Below are positions 51,591-59,050 of a DNA stretch of 59,050 nt, in pieces. Below the pieces are notes generated by a model. It made no database searches, was not told the DNA's origin, and worked only from the letters and a program-made list of their open reading frames with translations. Location: assembly GCA_964390625.1 (NCBI GenBank), contig CAYMID010000002.1, positions 1-59,050 of the forward strand. Reading direction: 5' to 3'. Both the position numbers and the translations under genes were made by a program. Position 1 is the first letter of the stretch. Every line of letters starts with the position of its first letter. The DNA comes from 2-12-FULL-41-16 sp964390625. Its GTDB lineage: Bacteria > Patescibacteriota > Patescibacteriia > Magasanikbacterales > UBA922.

Positions 51591-52958
51591 TTAAGCTTTG
51601 TTTATGATTTGTTCGCTGCCGCGGTCTTCGATTGTAAAACCAACGGCCATAATAGCGTCACGGAGGCGGTCGCTCTCGGCCCAATTTTTGGTTGCGCGAG
51701 CGGTTGCGCGTTCGACTAGCATTGTCTGGATTTCGGGCGGAATGTCCAATACTTCAACTGCTTCGATTTTAAGTAAATCAAGTCCTAAGACCTCGTCAAA
51801 CTGGGCAACCAAAGTCTGATCAATGGTTTTCGCTTTAACTGCGTCCCACAAAATCGCCACTGCTTGTGCCGTGTTTAGGTCATCATTTACTGCAGCCATG
51901 AACTCGGCTTGCACGCCAACATTATCACTGCCATTTGCCGGGAGTTTTTTAATTTCTTTCCGCAAATTTTTTAACCCCGTATCTGCAGCTTGGACAGCCT
52001 CTAAACTAAATTGGAGCTGTTTGCGATAGTGAGCTTGCAAAACAAAGTAACGATAAGCTAGAGGGGATAAACCTTGCTCGGTGATTGTTTGGAGTGTGAA
52101 AAAATTTCCACCTGACTTTGACATTTTTTCACCACCAATCTGAATATGTTCACCATGTACCCAGTATTTAACCCATGGAATTTGGCCAGTAATGCCCTCG
52201 GCCTGCGCAATTTCGTTGGTGTGGTGAACAGGGATTAGATCAATGCCGCCCGCGTGGATATCAAATTGGTTGCCCAAATACTTCATGCTCATGGCCGAGC
52301 ATTCAATGTGCCAACCAGGAAAGCCCATGCGCCCAAAGGCTTCCCATTCCATTTGGCGTTTTTCATCTGTAGGTGAAAATTTCCAGAGCGCAAAATCATG
52401 TTCGTTCTTTTTCTCACCCATATCCACGCGTGCACCAGCTTGTAAATCTTGTTTATTGAGGAGGGCAAGTTTGCCGTAGTCTGGTAATTGGGTCGTGTCA
52501 AAATAAATACCATCGCTCGTTTCATACGTCAGGCCTTTGTCAATTAAAGCTTGGACCTGTGCAACCTGTTCGGCGATGTGGTCGGTCGCTTTGCATAAAG
52601 TATGTGGAGGCAGATTATTCAGAGCTTTCATATCAGCCAAAAATGCCTCAGTGTAAAATGCGGCGACTTCCCAAGCGGTTTTGCCTTCGCGACGGGAACC
52701 TTTTTCCATCTTATCTTCACCAGCATCACCATCATCGGTTAAGTGGCCGACGTCAGTGATGTTCATGATGTGTTTTACAGGGTAACCATCAACTTGGAGA
52801 ACTCGGCGCAAAATGTCACCTAAAATATATGTGCGTAAATTACCAATGTGCGTAAAATGATACACTGTCGGCCCGCAAGCATAAAAACCAACCTCGGTTG
52901 GGTTGCGAGGCACAAATTGTTCACGCTGACGAGTAAGGGTATTATAGAGGGTAAGCAT
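51591..52958 (-). CDS. cysS: Cysteinyl-tRNA synthetase
   Basis: Class I synthetase, 455 aa, normal. FYACGPTVYHFTHIGNLRTY (HIGN-type signature and zinc Cys), IECSAMSMKYLG with the other zinc ligands, GGIDLIPVHHTNEIAQ, and KMSKSGGNF. Preceded by no visible T-box. It diverges from the gene at 53036. Confidence 0.95.
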   Translation of the reverse strand: MLTLYNTLTRQREQFVPRNPTEVGFYACGPTVYHFTHIGNLRTYILGDILRRVLQVDGYPVKHIMNITDVGHLTDDGDAGEDKMEKGSRREGKTAWEVAAFYTEAFLADMKALNNLPPHTLCKATDHIAEQVAQVQALIDKGLTYETSDGIYFDTTQLPDYGKLALLNKQDLQAGARVDMGEKKNEHDFALWKFSPTDEKRQMEWEAFGRMGFPGWHIECSAMSMKYLGNQFDIHAGGIDLIPVHHTNEIAQAEGITGQIPWVKYWVHGEHIQIGGEKMSKSGGNFFTLQTITEQGLSPLAYRYFVLQAHYRKQLQFSLEAVQAADTGLKNLRKEIKKLPANGSDNVGVQAEFMAAVNDDLNTAQAVAILWDAVKAKTIDQTLVAQFDEVLGLDLLKIEAVEVLDIPPEIQTMLVERATARATKNWAESDRLRDAIMAVGFTIEDRGSEQIINKA

Positions 52959-53010
52959 ATGAGCCTATCCTACCGTAGCCATCGCATTTGCGCAAGGCAG
53001 GGGAGTGCGC

Positions 53011-53016
53011 TATAAT
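53011..53016 (+). promoter_or_regulatory. -10 box before 53036
   Basis: Perfect TATAAT, 19 nt upstream of the ATG; the -35 (around 52988-52993) is weak. Confidence 0.5.
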
Positions 53017-53035
53017 TAGCTTGCTTAAACCTTCT

Positions 53036-53758
53036 ATGACCCACTCACCACACCATCACCCTGACGTGCGTTGGTTAATTGCGGTAACAGCCGTGGTTAC
53101 GGCCCTGGCGGCTGGCGGCTTGGCGTATGTTTCGTTTATGAATGATACAGCGGCTGACCGGGTATCAGTTCGAAACAGTCCGCTGGCTTTGCAAATTGCC
53201 AAAATCGAAGAAATGCAGCGCCGGAATAATAGCCTGCAAGATGTGGTTGCTAATTTACAATATGAGCTTAAAGCTGCTCGTGAAAATCCTGCGCTTCCGG
53301 CAATTAGTACCTCAACTTACAATTTTGGCAGTAAGCACGGGCTTGCGGCTACGTTTCCGGCTGGTTGGCAATTAGTGGCCGCCCCATTGGATGGTTATGC
53401 TAGTTTAGCCGAAGCTCAAGCGACTGGAGCAAATTTTTTTGTCATGGCCTGGCCTGGAGCTACTCCTGCCCAGACTACACTCGTGCAGGTAGAAGTGTTT
53501 GCAGATGCGTTGCCAAATTCACTTAGCAAGTGGATTAACTCTGTTCAACCCAATGCAAAAGTTGAAGATTTTAAAATTGGTGGTCAAGATGCCAAACGTG
53601 TACGAAACGTGAACAGCCTTAAGGTGCCACAATTAGCCTATTATCAATTGGCAAACGGGCGCGGTCTGCGGATTCAAGTTAATCCTGCTACCACCACTCA
53701 CCAGGCCGAAATTGAACGTGCATTCCTGTCTCTTAAATTTACTAGCAGTACCCCGTAA
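53036..53758 (+). CDS. Membrane-anchored protein of unknown function
   Basis: 240 aa from the ATG at 53036. A His-rich start (HSPHHHPD), one membrane helix (WLIAVTAVVTALAAGGLAYV), a short coiled-coil (ALQIAKIEEMQRRNNSLQDVVANL) and a C-terminal beta domain (LAATFPAGWQLVA, AKRVRNV, RGLRIQVN) like PsbP/DUF-type folds. Probably faces outside. It lies two bases upstream of pyrH. No function can be named. Confidence 0.6.
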   Translation: MTHSPHHHPDVRWLIAVTAVVTALAAGGLAYVSFMNDTAADRVSVRNSPLALQIAKIEEMQRRNNSLQDVVANLQYELKAARENPALPAISTSTYNFGSKHGLAATFPAGWQLVAAPLDGYASLAEAQATGANFFVMAWPGATPAQTTLVQVEVFADALPNSLSKWINSVQPNAKVEDFKIGGQDAKRVRNVNSLKVPQLAYYQLANGRGLRIQVNPATTTHQAEIERAFLSLKFTSSTP

Positions 53759-53760
53759 CT

Positions 53761-54450
53761 ATGACTAAATCAGTGACTGTAATTTCCATTGGCGGCTCGA
53801 TTTTGGTGCCAGCTTCTGGCTTTGATCCCGCTTTTCTCAAAAAATTTTTTACCTTAATTCGCAACGCTGCCAAACATGGGCAGCGTTTTATTTTAATTAT
53901 TGGTGGCGGTGCCACGGCTCGAATGTATCAGCAAGCCGCGTCTGTTACAACCAAAATTAGCGTCGTGGACCGTGATTGGATTGGCATTTACAGCACTATT
54001 TTGAATGCACAGTGGGTGCGTTTGATGCTTAAAGACATTGCCTATCCCGAATTAATTTCGGTCAGTAAAAAAGTAAATACACGCGCACGAGTACTGGTAA
54101 CTGGTGGTGATAAACCAGGGGCAACCAGTGATTTGCCAGCGGTAAAGTTAGCCAAGTTGTATGGCGCCAAAGAAGTCCTCAATTTATCAAATATCGCTTG
54201 TGTATACACCAAAGATCCACGGCAGAATGCAGACGCCAGGCCAGTCAAAAACATCACTTGGCGAGAATTCCGGCGTACAATTGTGGGTTCAAAATATGAA
54301 CCAGGCATGAGTGCTCCATTTGACCCTGTGGCCAGTCGCTGGGCCGAGCAGCAAGGCCTAACAGTTAAGGTATTAGATGGACGCGATTTGGCCGAGGTAA
54401 AACGGGCTTTAGCTGGTCAGGCGATTAAGGGGACGACAATCCATCCCTAA
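53761..54450 (+). CDS. pyrH: UMP kinase, archaeal/spirochaetal type
   Basis: Amino-acid-kinase fold enzyme making UDP from UMP. 229 aa. SIGGSILVP at the start, IIGGGATARMYQQAA, VTGGDKPGATSDLPAVKLA (the PG.TSD.AV motif diagnostic of the archaeal-type enzyme), VLNLSNIACVYTKDP. The usual bacterial PyrH has a different sequence here, so this is the archaeal-type variant known in some CPR. Feeds pyrG. Confidence 0.88.
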   Translation: MTKSVTVISIGGSILVPASGFDPAFLKKFFTLIRNAAKHGQRFILIIGGGATARMYQQAASVTTKISVVDRDWIGIYSTILNAQWVRLMLKDIAYPELISVSKKVNTRARVLVTGGDKPGATSDLPAVKLAKLYGAKEVLNLSNIACVYTKDPRQNADARPVKNITWREFRRTIVGSKYEPGMSAPFDPVASRWAEQQGLTVKVLDGRDLAEVKRALAGQAIKGTTIHP

Positions 54451-54490
54451 CCTTGCCAATCAGCCCTAAAACCAGTAGAGTGGAAGGGCT

Positions 54491-56305
54491 ATGTCTGACA
54501 CGCAACTGATTAAAGACAAAATCGATGTGGTGACCTTGGTTGGTGAGTATGTCGCTTTGAAACCAGCCGGCATAAATCACAAAGGTTTGTGCCCTTTTCA
54601 TCGAGAAAAATCACCTTCATTTATGGTCAACCGCGAGCGTCAAAACTGGCATTGTTTTGGTTGCGGCAAGGGTGGTGATATTTTTTCATTTGTCCAAGAA
54701 ATCGAGGGCATGGAATTCCGTGAGGCCCTGCAATTTTTAGCGCAGCGGGCAGGCGTTACTTTAACTGAGCGACCAACAACAGGTGGTGGAAATACAAATC
54801 AAAAATCACAATTAAAAGATATCATGGCCGAGGCGGCGCGCTTTTACCATAAAGTTTTAACCGAACTGCCAGCGGCCCAAGCTGCTCGTGATTATTTACT
54901 TAAGCGCGGCTTAAAATCCGAAACCATCGAAGCGTGGCAGATTGGTTTTGTGCCAGATCAATGGGAATTATTGACGCAATATTTGTTTAAAAAAGGGTTT
55001 GGGGTTGATGACCTCGTGGCCTCGGGTTTGACCATTAAACGCGAGGGCGCACAAGCTGGTGGGCGTGGTTTTTATGATCGCTTTCGCGGTCGGATTATGT
55101 TCCCAATTTGGGATGTGCACGACACGGTGGTTGGCTTTACCGGTCGCGTGTTAGTGGAGACCGAAAATTCTGGCGGTAAATATGTAAACACACCGCAAAC
55201 AGCTTTGTACGATAAATCACGGGTCGTGTTTGGATTAAACAAAGCCAAAGCCGCAATTCGTGAACAAGGTTTTGCGGTTATGGTTGAAGGGCAAATGGAT
55301 GTAATTGCTTGTCACCAGGCGGGTATGACCAATGTTGTCGCGACCAGTGGAACAGCTATGACCGAGTGGCAAATTAGTTTATTAAAACGGTATGCGCCAA
55401 CGATTTTGATTGCTTTTGATGGTGATAGTGCTGGGCAGCAAGCGGCCGAACGGGGGATTGATTTGGCCCGCAGTGGAGGGTTGGCCGTAAAGGTCATTCG
55501 GTTGGCTCCAGAGGCAGGCAAGGACGCAGACGAGGCGTTACAAAAAAATCCGCAAGCGTGGTGGGACGCGGTTAAACAAGCCAGTGATATTATGGAGTGG
55601 TATTTACAGCGTGGCCTGAACGCGAATATGTCTGACCCACGGGCCCGCCAAGAAGCGATGAATTATGTTCTCCAAAAAATCGTGGTGATTCCTTATGCGG
55701 TTGAACGGGATTTTTGGTTACGAGAATTAGCTGGCCGCACTGGCGAGGATATTGCGGTGCTCCGGGAAAACATCAAGGAGCTCAAGCAGACTGGTGCTGG
55801 TCCGATTAAGGCTAAACCAGTGGAGTCTGAACCAGTTAGTCAAAAACCGGCTGTTTTACCGCGTCATAGCCAGTTGGCCGAGCGGTGGTTAGTTTTGGGG
55901 TTAAAATTCCCCAAGTCTTTGGTTACATTTTGCCAAAATCCTGACCCAGCCATGGAGGTCGCCATCCAAACCACCCAGCACCTGGCCCCCCTTTACGAAG
56001 CCATTAAAACCCAGTATACTGCCACTGCGGGCTTAGATGTGCCTAGCCTCCGTGAAGTTTTGTATGACCAAACCGCCGGAGCTGAGAATCTAGTCGACGT
56101 CCTACTCATGAGGGGAGAGTTGGATTTTTTTGGTTTACAGGAGCCCCAAGCGCGCCTGGAAATGAGTACAATCCAACAGGCCTTGCACCAAGACTGGCTT
56201 AAAAGCCGTCGCAGTGAATTGGTTCAAGCCTTAACCGCCGCAGAAAAAGTCAATGACTCAGCCGCAATCCAGCGTCTTTTGACTGAACTGCAAAACCTTC
56301 ACTAA
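54491..56305 (+). CDS. dnaG: DNA primase DnaG
   Basis: 604 aa. Zinc-binding CHC2 domain: LCPFHREKSPSF and HCFGCGKGGDIF; RNA polymerase/TOPRIM core with MVEGQMDVIACHQAG and LIAFDGDSAGQQAA; C-terminal helicase-binding part is helical. An SD-like GGAAGGG precedes the ATG. With rpoD it forms the widespread dnaG-rpoD pair. Confidence 0.95.
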   Translation: MSDTQLIKDKIDVVTLVGEYVALKPAGINHKGLCPFHREKSPSFMVNRERQNWHCFGCGKGGDIFSFVQEIEGMEFREALQFLAQRAGVTLTERPTTGGGNTNQKSQLKDIMAEAARFYHKVLTELPAAQAARDYLLKRGLKSETIEAWQIGFVPDQWELLTQYLFKKGFGVDDLVASGLTIKREGAQAGGRGFYDRFRGRIMFPIWDVHDTVVGFTGRVLVETENSGGKYVNTPQTALYDKSRVVFGLNKAKAAIREQGFAVMVEGQMDVIACHQAGMTNVVATSGTAMTEWQISLLKRYAPTILIAFDGDSAGQQAAERGIDLARSGGLAVKVIRLAPEAGKDADEALQKNPQAWWDAVKQASDIMEWYLQRGLNANMSDPRARQEAMNYVLQKIVVIPYAVERDFWLRELAGRTGEDIAVLRENIKELKQTGAGPIKAKPVESEPVSQKPAVLPRHSQLAERWLVLGLKFPKSLVTFCQNPDPAMEVAIQTTQHLAPLYEAIKTQYTATAGLDVPSLREVLYDQTAGAENLVDVLLMRGELDFFGLQEPQARLEMSTIQQALHQDWLKSRRSELVQALTAAEKVNDSAAIQRLLTELQNLH

Positions 56306-56322
56306 CGTAATTTACTCGTCAC

Positions 56323-57636
56323 ATGGCCAAGCCAACCTCCAAACGCCCGGTCAAAAAAACCAAGCCAGCGGTCAAGCCAGCTAAGTCGGCCAAAAAGCCA
56401 GCGGTCAAAAAAATCATCTCCAAAGCCGCGGCCAAGGCCAAGCGGGCTGCGGCCTCGTTAAAAGCCAAAACAGCTTCACAGTTTCGCCCTAAAGCGCAGG
56501 CAACTCCGCGCGCAACCGAGCCAAACGAACCAATTGTGGAGCCAACCGAGGAGCAGATTAAGCACCTTATCGACAAAGGGCGCAACCGTGGTTTTTTGAC
56601 CGAAAAAGAAGTTTTGGCCCTTTTTCCATACTTAGAACACTACGTTCCAACCTACGAGTTTTTTGTCCTGCTTATGGACAAAAATAGCATCTCGCTGGTG
56701 CAGGCCCAGGACAACTTGCTTGGCATGCAGGTGAATAAACAAGAATTTGTCACTGGCCTCCAGGGTGAACAGCCAGATCAAGAAGAGGGTTACTTTGACC
56801 TCGGTAGTATTTCGCAAGATTCCATTCAAATGTATTTGCGCGAAATTGGTAAAGTGCCACTTCTCAATATGGAAGAGGAGGTTGCGCTTGCTAAACGCAA
56901 AGAACGTGGTGACAAAGATGCCGAGCGCCGCATGATCGAAGCGAACTTGCGTCTCGTAGTTTCGATTGCCAAAAAATTTGTGGGCAAAAGTTTGTCACTG
57001 CTCGACTTGATCCAAGAGGGGAACATTGGTCTGTTCCGCGCTGTGAAAAAATTTGATTATCGCAAGGGTTACAAATTCTCGACCTACGCCACCTGGTGGA
57101 TTCGTCAGGCCATTACGCGCGCGCTCGCTGACCATTCGCGCACCATCCGCATTCCAGTACACATGGTGGAAACTATCAATCGTTTGCAACAAGTCGAACG
57201 CCGCCTCTTACAGGACCTGGGTCGCGACGCTACGCCCGAAGAAATTGCCGCCGAAATGGGCGAAGAGGTTGAAAAAGTTAAACACATTATTAAAATTTCG
57301 CAGGACACAGTGTCGCTCGAGACTTCGGTTGGTGACGATGACGACGACGATTCGTCACTCTCGGACTTTATCGAAGACGTTAAAAACGTTAGTCCAGCCG
57401 CCGCAGCTGGTGCCGAACTTCTCAAAGAATACATTCAAGACGCCATCATGGACCTCGCCCCACGTGAACGCAAGATTCTCGAAATGCGTTTCGGCCTCGT
57501 GGACGGCGTCACTCACACCCTCGAAGAAGTGGGTAAAGAATTCGGCGTCACGCGCGAGCGCATCCGCCAAATCGAAGCCAAAGCCCTCGACAAGATCAAG
57601 GACTTTGCGGTTATCGATAAGTTGCGCGATTACTAG
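56323..57636 (+). CDS. rpoD: RNA polymerase primary sigma factor
   Basis: 437 aa. A Lys/Ala-rich N-terminus (about 1-50), part of region 1.1, then region 1.2 (DSIQMYLREIGKVPLL), 2.1-2.4 (EANLRLVVSIAKKFVG, LDLIQEGNIGLFRAVKKFDY, TYATWWIRQAITRALADHSR), 3 (IRIPVHMVETINRL), and 4.2 (EVGKEFGVTRERIRQIEAKAL). The 2.4 and 4.2 regions match group 1 sigma factors, which agrees with the TTGACA/TATAAT-like promoters in this window. An acidic run sits in region 3 (DDDDDDSS). Followed by a terminator. Confidence 0.96.
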   Translation: MAKPTSKRPVKKTKPAVKPAKSAKKPAVKKIISKAAAKAKRAAASLKAKTASQFRPKAQATPRATEPNEPIVEPTEEQIKHLIDKGRNRGFLTEKEVLALFPYLEHYVPTYEFFVLLMDKNSISLVQAQDNLLGMQVNKQEFVTGLQGEQPDQEEGYFDLGSISQDSIQMYLREIGKVPLLNMEEEVALAKRKERGDKDAERRMIEANLRLVVSIAKKFVGKSLSLLDLIQEGNIGLFRAVKKFDYRKGYKFSTYATWWIRQAITRALADHSRTIRIPVHMVETINRLQQVERRLLQDLGRDATPEEIAAEMGEEVEKVKHIIKISQDTVSLETSVGDDDDDDSSLSDFIEDVKNVSPAAAAGAELLKEYIQDAIMDLAPRERKILEMRFGLVDGVTHTLEEVGKEFGVTRERIRQIEAKALDKIKDFAVIDKLRDY

Positions 57637-57647
57637 TATTTTTAAAT

Positions 57648-57678
57648 TAAAAAAGACACCAGTGTATGGTGTCTTTTT
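57648..57678 (+). terminator. Intrinsic terminator after rpoD
   Basis: AAAAGACACC (57651-57660), loop AGTGTAT, GGTGTCTTTT (57668 onward), then T-rich. Confidence 0.9.
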
Positions 57679-57680
57679 GT

Positions 57681-57710
57681 TTTAAAGTAATGGGATTCAA
57701 TTACTTTAAA
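57681..57710. repeat. Perfect 11-bp inverted repeat
   Basis: TTTAAAGTAAT (57681-57691), 8-base spacer, ATTACTTTAAA (57700-57710), directly before the BRO-like remnant. Could be an operator or the remains of an element end. Confidence 0.5.
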
Positions 57711-57786
57711 TGAGAAAGAGGTGGTACTTCCAAGCCAATGTAAATTCCCTGAAGAAATATTCGCAGATTGCGAGGAAATGAACTTA
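57711..57786 (+). pseudogene. Second BRO-like gene fragment
   Basis: The frame around 57718-57783 reads KEVVLPSQCKFPEEIFADCEEMNLGF-like sequence split here as KEVVLPSQCKFP and EEIFADCEEMNL, which parallels RRVLRQSQYKFP and GEIYAKCVKLNL in the remnant at 35013-35250. DNA identity by eye is about 75 percent over 50 bases. Only this fragment remains. Its end overlaps the stop codon of the convergent gene. Confidence 0.45.
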
Positions 57787-58572
57787 GGGTTTTGAGTGTG
57801 TTTTTGGTAGGGCAGTCATTGGTGCGCTTTGGCGACAATCAATAAAACTTGGTTGCAATTGTCCGCTACCTGTTTTGTCCGTCAGCATGAATTCGTAATA
57901 ACCAGGCCGAAATTGCATCTCGCGACCTTCGCCTTCGTGTGGAATGCTCATGATTGTTTGGTGCAAAAGTTCACGCAAAGGTGCTCCATCTGGTGCCTCA
58001 GCATCATCCCACGAGTAGCGAAAACTATTGGCGTAAGGGTCGCGTGTAACGGTGTAGCGCTCGCCATGTTCTGCGGGATTGTAGCGCCCTTCAGCCATTA
58101 CACCCTGATTGCCATGAATAAATTCCGCTAATAGGTTTCCATCGGAACTAATAATTATATTGCCACCATAAATTTGTGGATAATTATCCGCAATCCACAC
58201 ATCAAATTCCGCCGTGTCCAAATTGTGTTTACAAATGGTTTCCTCAACAAACGGTCGGACGTCTGCACTAGTTAAGCCACTTTTGCGGTAGCGACCAGCT
58301 CCAGCTCCGCGTTTTTCCATAAGCACAAACCAATTATTTTTGGCATCAGCTGGTGCGATTTCTTCAATATGTTCCAAAAAATCAGGTAACGTAAATTCGC
58401 GCACCGTATCGCGTGGCAGGCCTAATTCCTCAAGTAATTTAAATCCTTCTTTACGTTGGGCATTGAAGTCCTTGATTAAAGATTTAATGGCTGGGTTGTG
58501 AAGTTCCGGATTCGCATCTAATTTTGTGCCCCAGTCGCGCATTGACTGTGGCGAGGATTTATTTTCGGCCAT
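57784..58572 (-). CDS. Protein of unknown function
   Basis: 262 aa from the ATG at 58572, which overlaps the upstream Nudix gene by 14 bases; an alternative start lies 9 bases further up. Soluble. An N-terminal helical part (LIKDFNAQRKEGFKLLEEL) precedes a beta-rich body containing NNWFVLMEKRGAGAGRYRKSG, YPQIYGGNIIIS, GNLLAEFIHGNQG and PGYYEFMLTDK. Not recognised as a known enzyme. Coupling to a Nudix hydrolase suggests a nucleotide or cofactor context only weakly. Confidence 0.6.
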   Translation of the reverse strand: MAENKSSPQSMRDWGTKLDANPELHNPAIKSLIKDFNAQRKEGFKLLEELGLPRDTVREFTLPDFLEHIEEIAPADAKNNWFVLMEKRGAGAGRYRKSGLTSADVRPFVEETICKHNLDTAEFDVWIADNYPQIYGGNIIISSDGNLLAEFIHGNQGVMAEGRYNPAEHGERYTVTRDPYANSFRYSWDDAEAPDGAPLRELLHQTIMSIPHEGEGREMQFRPGYYEFMLTDKTGSGQLQPSFIDCRQSAPMTALPKTHSKP

Positions 58573-58972
58573 ATTCGGCAAAGGCTAAAGCGAGGTTAGG
58601 AATAATGTTGTATGATGCATGATTAGCTGGATCAATCCATTCAAATGCATCATGGTCTGGGCCAAGTGTCACCTCGCCACTGGCTTGGCAACCAAAGAAG
58701 ATGCCTATAATCTGCCATTGCTCACCGCGGGGAGTGGGACGCCATTCGCCCACATAAAAAGGCGTGCCAACTGTAATATCAAGTCCAGTTTCTTCTTTAA
58801 CTTCGCGCGTGAGCGCATCTTGCCACTGTTCACCTGGAGTTAGGCGGCCACCTGGTACATCATAGCGGCCAATATTAGTACCGTCTTGATACTGGCCGGC
58901 TTCGCGAACAACCAAAACTTTACCATCGCGTTCAATAAACGCCTTGGTGGCAATAAAAAGTTTTGTATCCAT
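58559..58972 (-). CDS. Nudix hydrolase
   Basis: 137 aa from the ATG at 58972, third Nudix gene of the window. Box: GGRLTPGEQWQ then REVKEETGL; a GDP/dGTP-like FECK motif is absent, so substrate is unknown. Between it and the superoxide dismutase end only one base lies, so the two are in one operon. Confidence 0.85.
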   Translation of the reverse strand: MDTKLFIATKAFIERDGKVLVVREAGQYQDGTNIGRYDVPGGRLTPGEQWQDALTREVKEETGLDITVGTPFYVGEWRPTPRGEQWQIIGIFFGCQASGEVTLGPDHDAFEWIDPANHASYNIIPNLALAFAEYGRK

Positions 58973-58973
58973 A

Positions 58974-59050
58974 TTAGCGCAACACGTTTTCGATACGTTG
59001 GTTGGCTTCAGCCCAATTGATGTTGGCGACAAACGAGTCAATGTAATCAG
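58974..59050 (-). CDS. Superoxide dismutase (Fe/Mn), C-terminal end only
   Basis: The last 24 residues are visible; the start is beyond the window. DYIDSFVANINWAEANQRI is typical of the C-terminal helix of Fe/Mn SOD (DYID..W..NW pattern). Detoxifies superoxide. Length and metal cannot be judged. Confidence 0.7.
   Translation of the reverse strand, partial: DYIDSFVANINWAEANQRIENVLR

Noticed and set aside
52959..53035. T-box leader for cysS
   Set aside because: The space upstream of cysS is under 80 bp and lacks T-box sequence or a specifier stem.
1..59050. CRISPR array, integrase, transposase or reverse transcriptase of a diversity-generating element
   Set aside because: No regularly spaced direct repeats and no protein with those motifs were found on either strand.
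1..59050. Alternative genetic code with TGA read as glycine or tryptophan
   Set aside because: TGA ends several clear genes at the expected family length (for example 973-975 and 5009-5011) and is not found inside conserved genes.

Overview
The window looks like a piece of a small-genome bacterium of the Candidate Phyla Radiation (Patescibacteria, Parcubacteria-like). This is inferred from tightly packed short genes, a PEGA-domain propeller protein, a C39 peptidase with calcium-type repeats, a lone SWIB protein, an archaeal-type UMP kinase, an Elp3 protein, scattered murein genes and several uncharacterised membrane proteins. TGA is used as a stop (for example at 5009-5011), so the TGA-glycine code of Gracilibacteria/Absconditabacteria is excluded. 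There is one 100-N assembly gap at 17381-17480, and its two flanks carry the same 55 bp.

Layout. 40-5478: four overlapping family 2 glycosyltransferases, an RmlA-type nucleotidyltransferase and a Nudix protein. 5502-9382: a PEGA propeller protein, murA and an S41 protease. 9384-10825: riboflavin kinase, riboflavin synthase and lumazine synthase. 10809-17356: CofE-like ligase, era, rplI, pyrG, a phospholipase D-type synthase, tsaE and glyA. 17655-24283: rarA, two Nramp-like transporters, and between them elp3 facing a Trm9-like methyltransferase with overlapping start codons. 24360-34648: PLP enzyme, LysW-like zinc ribbon, Nudix, mpl, membrane proteins, an Ate/Bpt-like transferase, mraY, an NlpC/P60-like protein with an ATP-grasp partner, and murB. 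34665-41238: hpf, a decayed BRO-like gene, secA, secD (with inserted parvulin domains) and secF. 41313-51526: an ATPase-less relative of a TraD/VirB4-like ATPase, dus, folD, tRNA-Gln(CTG), C39 peptidase, dnaX, SWIB protein and the ATPase itself. 51591-59050: cysS, archaeal-type pyrH, dnaG, rpoD, a second BRO-like remnant, a protein of unknown function, Nudix and the end of a superoxide dismutase gene.

How it works together. Most genes are housekeeping: murein precursors (murA, murB, mpl, mraY), Sec export, replication (dnaG, dnaX, rarA), transcription (rpoD), wobble and other tRNA modification (elp3, Trm9-like, dus, tsaE), and one-carbon and nucleotide metabolism (glyA, folD, pyrG, pyrH).

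Two styles of gene expression coexist. Many resident genes have a -10 box only 8-9 nt before the ATG and no Shine-Dalgarno, so their mRNAs are probably leaderless. Three GC-rich genes of unknown function (20258-20491, 24360-24773, 30851-31522) instead each have their own promoter, a hairpin-containing leader, a purine-rich ribosome site and a strong 3' hairpin. They read as independent inserted cassettes.

The most interesting points are the Elp3/Trm9 pair, the SecD-parvulin fusion, the GC-rich cassettes, the ATPase/ATPase-less pair, and MurA with Asp in place of the catalytic Cys.
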